DNA of 35,798 nt from Synergistaceae bacterium (GCA_017444345.1 JAFSWW010000120.1:1-35798); one strand, 5' to 3'; shown: positions 15,581 through 24,748, counted from the stretch's first letter. A program made the numbers and translations. The notes: generated by a model from the letters alone, not told the origin.

Positions 15581-17224
15581 CTATTTACTGTCAAGAATAT
15601 AAGGCGTTACTACCATAACAACTTGAGTTTTATTTTTTTCTCTTGATCTCGTCCTGAATAAATCGCCAATCAATGGAATATCCCCTAAAACCGGAATCTT
15701 TAAAACTTGTCTGACTGTATTTTCTCTGAACAGGCCTCCAACAACAAAGGGCATTCCTTCACGGACTCTGATTTCTGTCTTGACACTGCGGCTTGAAGTA
15801 CGTGGCATTTGTTCACCTGTGCTGCTTGTCATTGTGTCGAGCACGTCGCCCGTCTGAATATCAATTTTTAGATTCACGAATCCATCCCGCCCGACCCTCG
15901 GTGTAAAAGTCAATTTCGGCCCTACGTTTTCAGTCGACCATGTAACATTACCGGCCTGATCTCTTGCTGAAATATACGGGTAATCTTCAGTTAGGCTGAT
16001 TTCTGCCTGCTGTCCGTCTATTGCAATAACAGAAGGATTTGCGAGAACTTTTCCGACTCCCCTGCGCTCCAAATTCGAAAAACTATTCGTTATAATTTTC
16101 TGCATATCAGTTACTGTGTTGTCATAAGTGATAGTGCCTGCACCTGCTGCCCACTGTATAGCGTACTCATTATAAATTATGTCAAGGGCATTTGCTACTT
16201 CTCTTGTTGCAGTGTCCGAGAACTCTAAGATACTCGCGCGGATCATTATTTGCTTTCCGGGCATGTCGATTTTATTAATAATTTCCGTAACTTCCTGCAT
16301 TTTCGCGGGATTCGTCCTGACGTGTAAAGAGTGCAGCCTCTCATCAACTACTACATCAGAGTCCCGGATTCCCGAAAGACTCACGATCATAGTTTTTACT
16401 GCATCAGGTTTTGCGTAAGAAATATCAAACGTTCTCGTCTCGTCTTCTCCTGAAAGTTTATAGAGTCCTTCACGAGTCCCGAAAACTGTAGTATTTGCTC
16501 CGGCTGAATAACAGGCTATATTATAAGTCCGCATTAAGTAATTCAGGACTTCATCAATTCTGACATCTACAAGCGATAAAGTAATATTTACGCTTTTAGG
16601 GAATGAATTATCAATTATGACATTGCGGCCAAGCTGAGTCATGAACATTCTTATAACGTCCATTAAGCTGATTTCGCGCAATTCTATCGTAATTTTTTCG
16701 TCGGCATTGAATGGCAGCAAAGATTTCGGCTTTGTTACGACTTTTACGGGACTCGCGTTTGTCCTGAATTCGACATTATTATTTTTTGCTATGAGTCTTA
16801 GGCTGAAGCCCTCACGTATCTGCGAGAGTGTATGCAGCTTCAGGGGATTTGCTGTTGTTATCGTGATTGCTGCCTTGTTTATTAAGTCGTCCGATAAATT
16901 TTCGATTTTGAAGTCAGTTATAATCGGTATTGTTTCAGTGTATGCTTGAATTTCTGCGTTAAGTTTTTCGGGCTTATTCACGAGCGTATTATATAGAGTT
17001 ATATAACATACATTATTATTAAATTGTATGAGAGGCTCTGAAAGTTTATCACCGTTGAGTCTTAATACAAATTCATCCGTGCCGAGCTGGTAAATACTGC
17101 AATTTGTCAGCACTGAATCAGAAAATTTTTTTGACTTACTAGGAGTCGTGCGTGCAAATAAGCTATCACTCCCTGCAAATATGAACGCTGTCAAGATAAA
17201 TATAAATAAAAACTTTTTTTGCAT
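15581..17224 (-). CDS. PilQ/GspD-type secretin
   Basis: 547 residues. A signal peptide (MQKKFLFIFILTAFIFAG) is followed by a weakly conserved beta region (about 40-165, AMIN-like position). Next come an STN/N0-type domain (ITIELREISLMDVIRMFMTQLGRNVIIDNSF), an N1 domain (about 255-320, DISYAKPDAVKTMI to INKIDMPGKQIMI), and the secretin core ending VPVLGDIP-type (IPVLGDIPLIGDLFRTRS, VMVVTPYIL). It would form an outer-membrane gated channel for type IV pili, type II secretion or a related system; no pilus ATPase or pilin gene is in view. I prefer the ATG at 17224 over the upstream one at 17242, since a GGGAG precedes it and the signal peptide then starts MQKK. A consensus promoter lies 45 bases upstream. 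Confidence 0.9.
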   Translation of the reverse strand: MQKKFLFIFILTAFIFAGSDSLFARTTPSKSKKFSDSVLTNCSIYQLGTDEFVLRLNGDKLSEPLIQFNNNVCYITLYNTLVNKPEKLNAEIQAYTETIPIITDFKIENLSDDLINKAAITITTANPLKLHTLSQIREGFSLRLIAKNNNVEFRTNASPVKVVTKPKSLLPFNADEKITIELREISLMDVIRMFMTQLGRNVIIDNSFPKSVNITLSLVDVRIDEVLNYLMRTYNIACYSAGANTTVFGTREGLYKLSGEDETRTFDISYAKPDAVKTMIVSLSGIRDSDVVVDERLHSLHVRTNPAKMQEVTEIINKIDMPGKQIMIRASILEFSDTATREVANALDIIYNEYAIQWAAGAGTITYDNTVTDMQKIITNSFSNLERRGVGKVLANPSVIAIDGQQAEISLTEDYPYISARDQAGNVTWSTENVGPKLTFTPRVGRDGFVNLKIDIQTGDVLDTMTSSTGEQMPRTSSRSVKTEIRVREGMPFVVGGLFRENTVRQVLKIPVLGDIPLIGDLFRTRSREKNKTQVVMVVTPYILDSK

Positions 17225-17268
17225 TGATATATAGACTCCCATGAATTATTATATTTATGAACGCGATT

Positions 17269-17297
17269 ATTATACGATTAAGCGATTATACATGCAA
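17269..17297 (-). promoter_or_regulatory. Sigma-70 promoter for the secretin-efp-nusB operon
   Basis: On the minus strand, TTGCAT (17297-17292), a 17-base spacer, then a perfect TATAAT (17274-17269). Transcription would begin about 17262, 38 bases ahead of the secretin start at 17224. Confidence 0.75.
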
Positions 17298-17329
17298 GAA
17301 ATTACGTAATATTACTAGATAAAAATTTT

Positions 17330-17435
17330 GCGAAAGTCTTTATAACATGGCAAGTTACACACAAAAAATTTTTAGCGATTTCTGCACACTATAACGCCGC
17401 AAAACTCTTCACAATATGGCAGCTACACACGCAAA
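17330..17435. repeat. Imperfect direct repeat in the secretin/aldolase intergenic region
   Basis: Two copies of about 37 bases begin at 17330 and 17399 (period 69). The best-conserved core is ATGGCA followed by TACACAC. They are unlike the coding sequence on either side. Role unknown; they lie upstream of the secretin promoter and could be binding sites. Confidence 0.4.
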
Positions 17436-17442
17436 AGTTTAT

Positions 17443-17496
17443 CCCCCGCATTGTCGAGTCCCCTCCCGCCCACCCGCCCCCCAATATCGATCCCCC
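17443..17496 (-). other. G-quadruplex-forming G-rich island (minus strand)
   Basis: In this AT-rich region the plus strand is abruptly C-rich. On the minus strand, positions 17482-17460 read G6-C-G3-T-G3-C-G3-A-G4: five G runs separated by single-base loops, a canonical parallel G-quadruplex. A further G5 run lies on each side (17443-17447 and 17492-17496). It sits between the divergent secretin and threonine aldolase genes, outside any reading frame I trust. Confidence 0.75.
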
Positions 17497-17597
17497 GCGC
17501 AAAATAATTAAATAAATTCTCACACTATAATAAAAACGTAATATAATAGCTAAATTGTATATTTTTGCTTAAACAAAGAAAGAAGGGACATTACATC

Positions 17598-18656
17598 TTG
17601 CAAAAAATTAAATTCGAGACCGACTATCAAGAAGGCTGTCATCCTAAAATTTTAGATATGCTTTCACGCACTAATCTTGAACAGACTTCAGGCTACGGGG
17701 TTGACGAACACTGTGTACGGGCTAAAAATTTGATTCGCAAGTTCATTAACAAACCTGACGCAAAAGTTTTCTTTATGTTAGGCGGGACTCAGGCGAATAC
17801 GACAACAATAAAATTTTTCTTGAATCCTGTCGAAGGAGTAATAAGCGTTGACTCCGGTCATATAAACGTACACGAATCCGGCTCAGTTGAGTCAACAGGT
17901 CATAAAATTTTGACATTGCCGAATCATGGCGGGCTGTTAGATCCTGAAGATTTGCGCAAATATTTAGCTGCCTTCCATGCAAGTGACTCAAATGAACACG
18001 CAGTACAGCCGGGACTCGTTTATATTTCTTTCTCGTCAGAATATGGGACTCTCTATACACGTGAAATGCTAGAAAATATTAAATCAGTCTGCAATGAATA
18101 TGACTTGAAATTATTTCTTGACGGTGCCAGACTCGGCGTGGGCTTGACTTCAGAATCAGAACACGCAGATATTGACGATATTGCAAGATTTTGCGACGCA
18201 TTTTATATCGGAGGCACTAAGAACGGGGCATTATTCGGCGAGGCTGTAGTATTTCCGAATCCTGAAATCTTTAACGCGAAAAAATTAAACACTTTCCGAA
18301 CGTTCATAAAGCAGCAATGCGGGCTTCTAGCTAAGGGGCGTTTAGTGGGAATTCAGTTCGAGGCGTTATTTGATGACGATAATTTATACATAAAGAATGC
18401 GACTCACGCGAATAGACAAGCAATGAAGATAAAGCAGGCATTTATTGACTCAAAAATTCCCTTCCTGATAGAGTCATTCACTAATCAGCAATTCCCGATT
18501 TTGACTCTCGAACAGCATAAAATTTTATCAAGCAAATTTGACTATGAAGTTTGGCAGCCTTTGGAAGATAATAGACTCTGTGTAAGATTTTGCACAAGCT
18601 GGGCTACTAGTGATGAGTCAATCGAAAAATTATCACAGGAGATTAAACAATTATGA
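17598..18656 (+). CDS. Low-specificity threonine aldolase (PLP-dependent)
   Basis: 352 residues, fold-type I PLP enzyme cleaving L-threonine/allo-threonine to glycine and acetaldehyde. Visible features: MLGGTQANTTTIKFFL (cofactor phosphate region), DSGHINVHESGSVE (His stacking on PLP), LFLDGARLGVGL (Asp and Arg) and the PLP Schiff-base lysine in YIGGTKNGALFGE (K208). I chose the TTG at 17598: AGAAGGGA lies nine bases upstream and the protein then begins LQKIKFETDY like its relatives. A TTG at 17565 would add 11 residues. Possible -10 boxes TATAAT occur at 17526 and 17542. The stop overlaps the valS start (ATGA at 18653). Confidence 0.92.
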   Translation: MQKIKFETDYQEGCHPKILDMLSRTNLEQTSGYGVDEHCVRAKNLIRKFINKPDAKVFFMLGGTQANTTTIKFFLNPVEGVISVDSGHINVHESGSVESTGHKILTLPNHGGLLDPEDLRKYLAAFHASDSNEHAVQPGLVYISFSSEYGTLYTREMLENIKSVCNEYDLKLFLDGARLGVGLTSESEHADIDDIARFCDAFYIGGTKNGALFGEAVVFPNPEIFNAKKLNTFRTFIKQQCGLLAKGRLVGIQFEALFDDDNLYIKNATHANRQAMKIKQAFIDSKIPFLIESFTNQQFPILTLEQHKILSSKFDYEVWQPLEDNRLCVRFCTSWATSDESIEKLSQEIKQL

Positions 18657-21319
18657 ATCGTAACAGAAATCTTGAGAAAAATTATTCACCGGATTCAATT
18701 GAACAAAAATGGTATAAAAAATGGCTTGAGGCTGGACTCTTTGACGCAAATATAAATCCTGACGCAAAAGCATTTTCTATTGTGATACCGCCTCCGAACG
18801 TAACTGGCTCTCTTCACGTTGGACACGCATTTGATCACACTTTTCAAGATATAATGTGCCGAGCTAAAAGAATGGAAGGTTACAGCGTTTTATGGCTTCC
18901 GGGAACAGATCACGCAGGAATAGCGACTCAAAATGTAGTGGAGAAGGATTTAGCGAAAAAGGGAATCTCACGTTATGATCTTGGCCGCGAAGAGTTCGTA
19001 AAAAAAGTATGGGAATGGAAAAAAGTTTACGGCTCAAGAATTATCGAACAAATGAAGAGACTCGGGAATTCATGCGACTGGCGGCGTGAGAGATTCACTC
19101 TTGACGAGGGATTATCGCGTGCAGTCCGTGCTGTTTTCGTGAGATTATATAAGAAGGATTTAATTTATCGAGGGAAGTATATAGTAAACTGGTGCCCCCG
19201 TTGTGCTACGGCTATATCTGATTTAGAGGTCGAATACAGCGAGGAACAGGGCAATTTTTACTATGTCAAGTACCCACTGATAGAACAGGACTGCGGAGAA
19301 AATTTTATTATAGTAGCAACAACAAGGCCGGAAACTATTATAGGCGATGTAGCTATAGCAGTTCACCCTAGGAGCGAGAAATATAAACACTTAATCGGCC
19401 GTCATGTCAAAGTCCCGTTAACTGAGCGAGTTATACCCATAATTCAAGATAACATGGTAGATCCTGAATTCGGGACGGGCTGCGTGAAAATTACTCCGGC
19501 ACATGATCCTAATGATTTTCTTGTAGGCTTGAATCACAATTTAGAGCAGATTCAAGTAATTGACTCACAGGGCATAATGAACGAGAACGCCGGCAAATAT
19601 CAGGGAATGACCATAAAAGACGCTCGCACTGAGTCCGTGAAAGATTTAGAATCGCTTGGCCTGTTACTCAAGACTGAACAAATTACGCACTCTGTCGGAC
19701 ATCGTCAACGCTGCGGGACGACTGTAGAGCCGTATTTATCTGAACAGTGGTTTGTGAAGACAAAGCCCCTAGCCGAACGAGGAGTCCAAGCAGTTAAGGA
19801 CGGCCGTATAAAATGGGTTCCTGAACAATGGGAGAAGACTTATTTTAACTGGATGGAAAATATACGGGACTGGTGTATATCGCGTCAATTATGGTGGGGA
19901 CATAGAATCCCCGCGTGGGAGTGCAAAGACTGCGGACATATAACAGTCGCTGAAGTTGACCCTACAGAATGCGAAAATTGCCATAGCAAAAATATAATTC
20001 AAGAAAGCGACGTATTAGACACATGGTTTAGTTCTGCATTATGGCCGTTTTCTACAATGGGATGGCCCGACAACACTCCGGAATTGAAATATTTTTATCC
20101 GACTTCTTTAATGGTAACTGGATTTGACATTATATTTTTCTGGGTTGCAAGAATGATCATGATGGGACTTGAATTTATGGACGATGTGCCGTTCAGGGAT
20201 GTATATATTCATTCATTAATACGCGACGAACACGGCAAAAAAATGAGCAAAACTAAAGGCAATGTAATAGATCCCCTCGTCATGATAGAGAAATACGGCG
20301 CGGACGCATTAAGGATGACTCTGGCGGCTTTATCAGTTCAGGGGCGCGACATTCTTTTATCGTCAACAAGAATCGAGACATATAGATTTTTCATGAATAA
20401 ATTATGGAACGCTGCGAGATTTGCATTAATGAATCTTGACGACGACTCACACGAGATAAACCCGAATAATTTGCAGATGCACGATAAATTTATTTTGACT
20501 CGGACTCAAGAAATGGCCTCAAAAGTCCGTGAATTAATTGACTCCTACGATATAGGCACAGCAGCAAGGAGTCTTTATGATTTTGTCTGGGGCGATGTCT
20601 GCGACTGGTATTTAGAGATGTCAAAACCTGCACTCAAAGGCGACGAGGGAGAAGACAGGCGCAAGACTACAGCGGGAGTTCTTGAAGAAGTCTTTAAAGT
20701 TACTTTGCCATTATTGCACCCGTTTATACCGTTTATAACTGAAGAATTATGGGCGGCCTTTGGATATGGAGAAAATTATATAATGCGCTGTTCATGGCCT
20801 GAGTCTAAGCAGGAATTTATTTTTGACGGAATAATAGGAGAAATGCGAGTCTTACAGGATTCAGTCAGGGCTTTACGAAATTTGCGGGCAGAAGCTCATG
20901 TACCTCCGCAGCAATGGCTTAATAAGGCAGTTATACGCGTTAAATCAGACTCAGAGAGCGCGAAAATTTTACGTGAATCATTAAATCAAGTCTGCAATTT
21001 ATGCAAGATTCGTGATGTAATTCTTGAGGAGCCTTCAGAGAGTTGGAATTATGGCGCGTCATTGTCTTCAGTAACAGGCGAGTCAGAAATTAAATTACCG
21101 GTCGGGGATGTTCTTGACGTTCAGAAGGAAATAACGAGATTGACTCAAGAAATTGCATTAATCGAGAAAAATATAGCGTCGAGTCAAGCAAGATTAAACA
21201 AGTCTGATTTTGTAGCGCGTGCACCTGCTGAAGTAGTAGAGAAAGAACGCAATAAAGTCAGTGAAGGACTCACACAAGTTGAGAGACTCAAGGCAAATCT
21301 TGAGAGCTTAAGCAAGTAA
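18653..21319 (+). CDS. valS: Valyl-tRNA synthetase
   Basis: 888 residues, full length. Class I synthetase: HIGH motif as HVGH in VTGSLHVGHAFDHT (residues 55-58) and KMSKS as KMSKT (residues 530-534, followed by KGNVIDP). The CP1 editing domain is seen in IVATTRPETIIGDVAIAVHP and TGCVKITPAHDPNDF. A Cys-rich zinc-type knuckle is seen in WECKDCGH...CENCHSK. The C-terminal ~60 residues are the usual Val-arm coiled coil (VQKEITRLTQEIALIEKNIA). Its ATG overlaps the aldolase stop, so expression is coupled. Confidence 0.97.
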   Translation: MNRNRNLEKNYSPDSIEQKWYKKWLEAGLFDANINPDAKAFSIVIPPPNVTGSLHVGHAFDHTFQDIMCRAKRMEGYSVLWLPGTDHAGIATQNVVEKDLAKKGISRYDLGREEFVKKVWEWKKVYGSRIIEQMKRLGNSCDWRRERFTLDEGLSRAVRAVFVRLYKKDLIYRGKYIVNWCPRCATAISDLEVEYSEEQGNFYYVKYPLIEQDCGENFIIVATTRPETIIGDVAIAVHPRSEKYKHLIGRHVKVPLTERVIPIIQDNMVDPEFGTGCVKITPAHDPNDFLVGLNHNLEQIQVIDSQGIMNENAGKYQGMTIKDARTESVKDLESLGLLLKTEQITHSVGHRQRCGTTVEPYLSEQWFVKTKPLAERGVQAVKDGRIKWVPEQWEKTYFNWMENIRDWCISRQLWWGHRIPAWECKDCGHITVAEVDPTECENCHSKNIIQESDVLDTWFSSALWPFSTMGWPDNTPELKYFYPTSLMVTGFDIIFFWVARMIMMGLEFMDDVPFRDVYIHSLIRDEHGKKMSKTKGNVIDPLVMIEKYGADALRMTLAALSVQGRDILLSSTRIETYRFFMNKLWNAARFALMNLDDDSHEINPNNLQMHDKFILTRTQEMASKVRELIDSYDIGTAARSLYDFVWGDVCDWYLEMSKPALKGDEGEDRRKTTAGVLEEVFKVTLPLLHPFIPFITEELWAAFGYGENYIMRCSWPESKQEFIFDGIIGEMRVLQDSVRALRNLRAEAHVPPQQWLNKAVIRVKSDSESAKILRESLNQVCNLCKIRDVILEEPSESWNYGASLSSVTGESEIKLPVGDVLDVQKEITRLTQEIALIEKNIASSQARLNKSDFVARAPAEVVEKERNKVSEGLTQVERLKANLESLSK

Positions 21320-21330
21320 AAAAATTTTAT

Positions 21331-21374
21331 GCCTTCTCGTGATTGGATAAAAATTTGCGGGAGGGCGTTTTTTT
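21331..21374 (+). terminator. Rho-independent terminator after valS
   Basis: Stem GCCTTCTCG (21331-21339) / CGGGAGGGC (21358-21366), nine pairs including two G-U, followed by GTTTTTTT. Confidence 0.85.
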
Positions 21375-21428
21375 ATGCAATAATCTGCACAAATCAGTGA
21401 AAACTCTGTAAAATGCCCGTCTAATCTC

Positions 21429-21456
21429 TTGCATAATTCATAAAAGCTGATAAAAT
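21429..21456 (+). promoter_or_regulatory. Sigma-70 promoter for the HU gene
   Basis: TTGCAT (21429-21434), a 16-base spacer, TAAAAT (21451-21456). It lies 31 bases ahead of the HU start codon, which has its own CAGGAGG. Confidence 0.65.
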
Positions 21457-21487
21457 GCAGGAAAGTTTTATTCAGGAGGTGTAATTA

Positions 21488-21781
21488 ATGACTAAAGCAG
21501 AACTTATTGACGCAATCACTACTAGACTTAATATGCGCAAAAAAGATGTTGCTCCGGTCGTTGATGGAGTTTTTCAGGAAATAGAGGGCGCACTCGCAAA
21601 GGGTGATCGCTGCACGTTTGTGGGCTTCGGAGTTTTCGAGGTCAAAGAGAGAGCCGCAAGAGAAGGACGCAACCCGCAGGATCCTACAAAAGTCGTTCAC
21701 ATCCCGGCAAAGAAAGTCCCTATGTTCAGACCCGGTAAAGATCTGAAGGACAAAGTTCTTGACGCTCCTATCAGCAAATAA
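21488..21781 (+). CDS. HU-family nucleoid DNA-binding protein
   Basis: 97 residues. MTKAELIDAITTRLNMRKKDVAPVVDGVFQEI is the dimerising helical half and GFGVFEVKERAAREGRNPQ the conserved strand before the DNA-binding arm. The arm itself is present (DPTKVVHIPAKKVPMFRPGKDLKDKV), with the prolines that intercalate at its tip region. CAGGAGGTG precedes the ATG. It is a single-gene unit with its own promoter and terminator. IHF cannot be fully excluded, but HU fits better. Confidence 0.95.
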   Translation: MTKAELIDAITTRLNMRKKDVAPVVDGVFQEIEGALAKGDRCTFVGFGVFEVKERAAREGRNPQDPTKVVHIPAKKVPMFRPGKDLKDKVLDAPISK

Positions 21782-21807
21782 TTTTTTCTGGTATAACTTG
21801 AAATCTT

Positions 21808-21840
21808 AGGCGGCTTTGTATTATTCAGGCCGCTTTTTTT
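21808..21840 (+). terminator. Rho-independent terminator after the HU gene
   Basis: Stem AGGCGGC (21808-21814) / GCCGCTT (21829-21835), seven pairs with one G-U, ending in a T run to 21840. Confidence 0.85.
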
Positions 21841-21877
21841 GTGTATATAAATTTTTCGTGAAGGGAATTATATAATT

Positions 21878-22765
21878 ATGCTCGAATTCAGGCCTTTACA
21901 GTGGCAGGATAAAGAAATTTTCACGCGCTATTATTCAGACTCTCCGGTTCATTATGCCGAGTACTCATTTTTTTGTCTATGGGCATGGAGGCACGCTTAC
22001 CCGATTGATATAGCTTTTAGCAAGCAAAATTTATTATGGTTCAGATCCGGCGGAACTATTCCGGGAATATTCGGCCCTATTGGAAATTGGCGGGATATTA
22101 ATATAAACTGGGACAATGAATTATCGCAATTTGAACGCGGCAGCATTATTTACGACGTGCCCGGCGATTTATGCAAAATTTTAGAGTCCCGCGAAAATAT
22201 AAGACTCACTAAAGACAGAGATCAGCACGAATATATTTATGCATGTAAAGATTTAATCGCTTTGAAAGGTAAGGCCTTTGCACATAAACGCAACAGGGTC
22301 CGGGCATTTCTTGACGGTTACGAATGGGATTATTTCCCGATTAAGCGCGAAGATTTTGACGATATTATTAACTTTCAGGAAAAATGGCGCATTCACAGGG
22401 ACGCAACACTGAATCAAGACGAGGCGGCTTCACTCTTAGACGAGGACGAGGCCATAAAGGAAGCATTAAATCACTGGGACGAATTTAATTTTATAGGCGG
22501 CCTGATAAAAGTTAATGATAATATAATTGCTTATACAATAGCGCAGGAGTTAGACACTCAAAATTTAGATGTCTGCTTTGAGAAGGCATTTGCTGAATAC
22601 GCAGGAAGTTATCAGGCTATAAATTATTTATTCCTGAAAAATTTGCCGAAAACTTATTTATATATTAATCGCGAGGAGGATATGGGCGAGCCTGGACTCA
22701 GAGAAGCAAAATTATCTTATAATCCCGTCATGATGCTCGAAAAATATCAGCTCGAAATATTATAA
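21878..22765 (+). CDS. DUF2156 (phosphatidylglycerol lysyltransferase-like, GNAT-fold) protein
   Basis: 295 residues. The pattern of DUF2156 proteins is present: YYSDSPVHYAEYSFFCLWAW at the N-terminus, EYIYACKDLIALKGKAFAHKRNRVRAF in the middle, and the closing YLYINREEDMGEPGLREAKLSY. These are soluble paired-GNAT proteins related to the catalytic domain of MprF/LPG synthases. No transmembrane part is present, so membrane lipid aminoacylation by this protein alone is uncertain, and the actual substrate is not known. A GAAGGGA lies 11 bases upstream of the ATG. The next gene starts 32 bases after its stop, probably in the same transcript. Confidence 0.88.
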   Translation: MLEFRPLQWQDKEIFTRYYSDSPVHYAEYSFFCLWAWRHAYPIDIAFSKQNLLWFRSGGTIPGIFGPIGNWRDININWDNELSQFERGSIIYDVPGDLCKILESRENIRLTKDRDQHEYIYACKDLIALKGKAFAHKRNRVRAFLDGYEWDYFPIKREDFDDIINFQEKWRIHRDATLNQDEAASLLDEDEAIKEALNHWDEFNFIGGLIKVNDNIIAYTIAQELDTQNLDVCFEKAFAEYAGSYQAINYLFLKNLPKTYLYINREEDMGEPGLREAKLSYNPVMMLEKYQLEIL

Positions 22766-22797
22766 ATTTATAGTGAAAGCAGGCGGAAAATTAAATC

Positions 22798-24696
22798 ATG
22801 ATTTATCTTGTAATAGGCTTATTTGTTGCGCTGGCTGTAGGTGCATTCTTAAGACAGCAAAATAAATCTGCTAATCCCGAAAATAATTCACAGTCTCAAT
22901 CTGAAGGCGAAGAACTTGCGCCCGTTGTTGTTGAGAATGAATCGCTGGATTTGCCGGACGATGACTCACAAAATGAAGGCGGCTTTATTCTCTCTGCACG
23001 TCCTGTAACTGACGCTGATACAGTATCAGGAGCAACTTATTCATCACATGCCCCGGCCGGTGAAGAGTCCCCCTATGGATTATCAAGCGAGCCCAAGAAA
23101 AAAGCTCAAGCACAATCAAATTTATTACGATGGTGCGGTCGTGCAGGCTCAATACAGATTAATAATATAGTCGTTCCCGGCCCTGTTGTTTACTGGTCAA
23201 ACGGGGAATGCGCGACTCCTGAGCCTTCATGTATTGATGTAACTTTGCCGATTGAATTTCCTAAACAGGGCGAAAATTTACCCGCTGAAGGTGCAGAAAG
23301 TTACGCGGCAATGAGTCCATTACAACGGGGGATTTATTTAACTTGGCTGTCAGGTGCTAGAATTCAACCGCCTTTGCATATTTGTTATCCCACTATATGG
23401 CTTTACGGAATCGAACGCCGCACAATTATTGATAAATTAGATCTCGGTTTATGTATTAATGAAGCGTTTAGATTGCTGCCTCTTATGCGCTGGGAAGCTC
23501 TGACAGAAAATATTATCACGTTTATAACTTGGCTTGCTATAAAAATTTGGCTCCCCGATGAAGATTTATTAAATTTTTGCAGTCGTTTATCAATAGTGCC
23601 TGAAGGTTTGCTTGATATTTTGTTGAATTCTTACGCAAATTCTATGCTGCCCCTTCCCAGTTCAGTAGCTTTTACTGTTGCAAGGACTTCAAAGCATTTA
23701 CACCGGGATAATGACCCTTGGCTGCCTCACTCTGAAGAATTATTACAGAAATTTACGCCGATCTATAAAGAGTTATGCAAAGGAGGGCTAATACTTGCAA
23801 AGCCTCAAGACACCCTAAAAATTTCGTACACGCCTAATAATCCCTCTATACAACTAAGCAAGAAAGATAATGAAACAGTAGAAGTGCCTGATTTCTTCAA
23901 GAATTTAACAATTTTCAAGCCCTTATTAGACTCGTGGGAGGTATTCTTGACCGCTAATAAACAATCTGAGAAATTGCCGGATCTGTCAAATATTGAAGAA
24001 CGCCCCGATTTTGAAGGATTTATCAAGACTCTAAGGCCTGAAGGGAGCGAGCTGCCTTTAATTTCTACACTGGGCAATCTCGGAAGATTATTCAAGTTTA
24101 AGATTTCTCAGGACGTAAAATTAACAGGTAAGGAACGCAAGGCAATTGTCGACACTGCACAAGTTGAAGGCTGGCAGATTGTACCGGATTTAGGAATTTC
24201 GGGGCGGGATTATCACTGGGACGACAAAATTTTATTTCTTGAGCTTAAACAAGGGACTCAATTATCACAAAGTTATAGAGTAGCTTCTTTCATGCTTGAA
24301 TTTATCTGCGCGTCTGTTGCTGTCGATGAAGATAGAGTTTTCGAGCCTTTAAGACAACGAATGAATGAATACTTCCCATTAACTGAAGACGATAATATAA
24401 GACTCGAATCACAAAAGCCGCTGAACTCCCCGACTCAATACGGGCCTGACTATTACGGCGAATTCTTGTGTGCTTGGCTGTCTGATAGTGAACGTAAAAG
24501 CGTCAGAAATTTATTAATCGATGTAGTAAGCTTTTTGCCCGAATTTAATAATAACCCTGAAGTAAATTCTATTGCGTGTGAAGTCTTAAAGCTCCGTGAA
24601 GATGAAGAGATTCCAGCCAGTGAATTAAGCAAGACTCCTAAAGAAAAGGGCCGCGATGTATTGAAGTTAATGACTCTGTTATTCAAGAATAATTAA
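22798..24696 (+). CDS. Membrane-anchored TerB_N/TerB_C-type protein
   Basis: 632 residues. One N-terminal membrane segment (IYLVIGLFVALAVGAFL, residues 2-18) is followed by an acidic, low-complexity linker (about 20-105). A TerB_N-type domain follows from about 115: GPVVYWS, then SPLQRGIYLTWLSGAR (173-188) and WLYGIERR (201-208), which are its recognisable core. Around 470-550, KLTGKERKAIVDTAQVEGW and MLEFICASVAVDEDRVFEPL suggest a degenerate central TerB-like helical module with acidic metal-type residues; TerB_C would follow. TerB-related proteins are linked to tellurite and chemical stress or phage defence, but a stand-alone membrane-anchored form has no assigned function. A terminator follows. 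Confidence 0.75.
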   Translation: MIYLVIGLFVALAVGAFLRQQNKSANPENNSQSQSEGEELAPVVVENESLDLPDDDSQNEGGFILSARPVTDADTVSGATYSSHAPAGEESPYGLSSEPKKKAQAQSNLLRWCGRAGSIQINNIVVPGPVVYWSNGECATPEPSCIDVTLPIEFPKQGENLPAEGAESYAAMSPLQRGIYLTWLSGARIQPPLHICYPTIWLYGIERRTIIDKLDLGLCINEAFRLLPLMRWEALTENIITFITWLAIKIWLPDEDLLNFCSRLSIVPEGLLDILLNSYANSMLPLPSSVAFTVARTSKHLHRDNDPWLPHSEELLQKFTPIYKELCKGGLILAKPQDTLKISYTPNNPSIQLSKKDNETVEVPDFFKNLTIFKPLLDSWEVFLTANKQSEKLPDLSNIEERPDFEGFIKTLRPEGSELPLISTLGNLGRLFKFKISQDVKLTGKERKAIVDTAQVEGWQIVPDLGISGRDYHWDDKILFLELKQGTQLSQSYRVASFMLEFICASVAVDEDRVFEPLRQRMNEYFPLTEDDNIRLESQKPLNSPTQYGPDYYGEFLCAWLSDSERKSVRNLLIDVVSFLPEFNNNPEVNSIACEVLKLREDEEIPASELSKTPKEKGRDVLKLMTLLFKNN

Positions 24697-24712
24697 ATTT
24701 TTTGCTAGTTTT

Positions 24713-24748
24713 GCCCGGTGTTGAATTATGCCGGGTAATTTTTTTTTT
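24713..24748 (+). terminator. Rho-independent terminator after the TerB_N gene
   Basis: Stem CCCGG (24714-24718) / CCGGG (24731-24735), closed outside by a G-U pair, followed two A later by a run of ten T (24739-24748). Confidence 0.8.
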
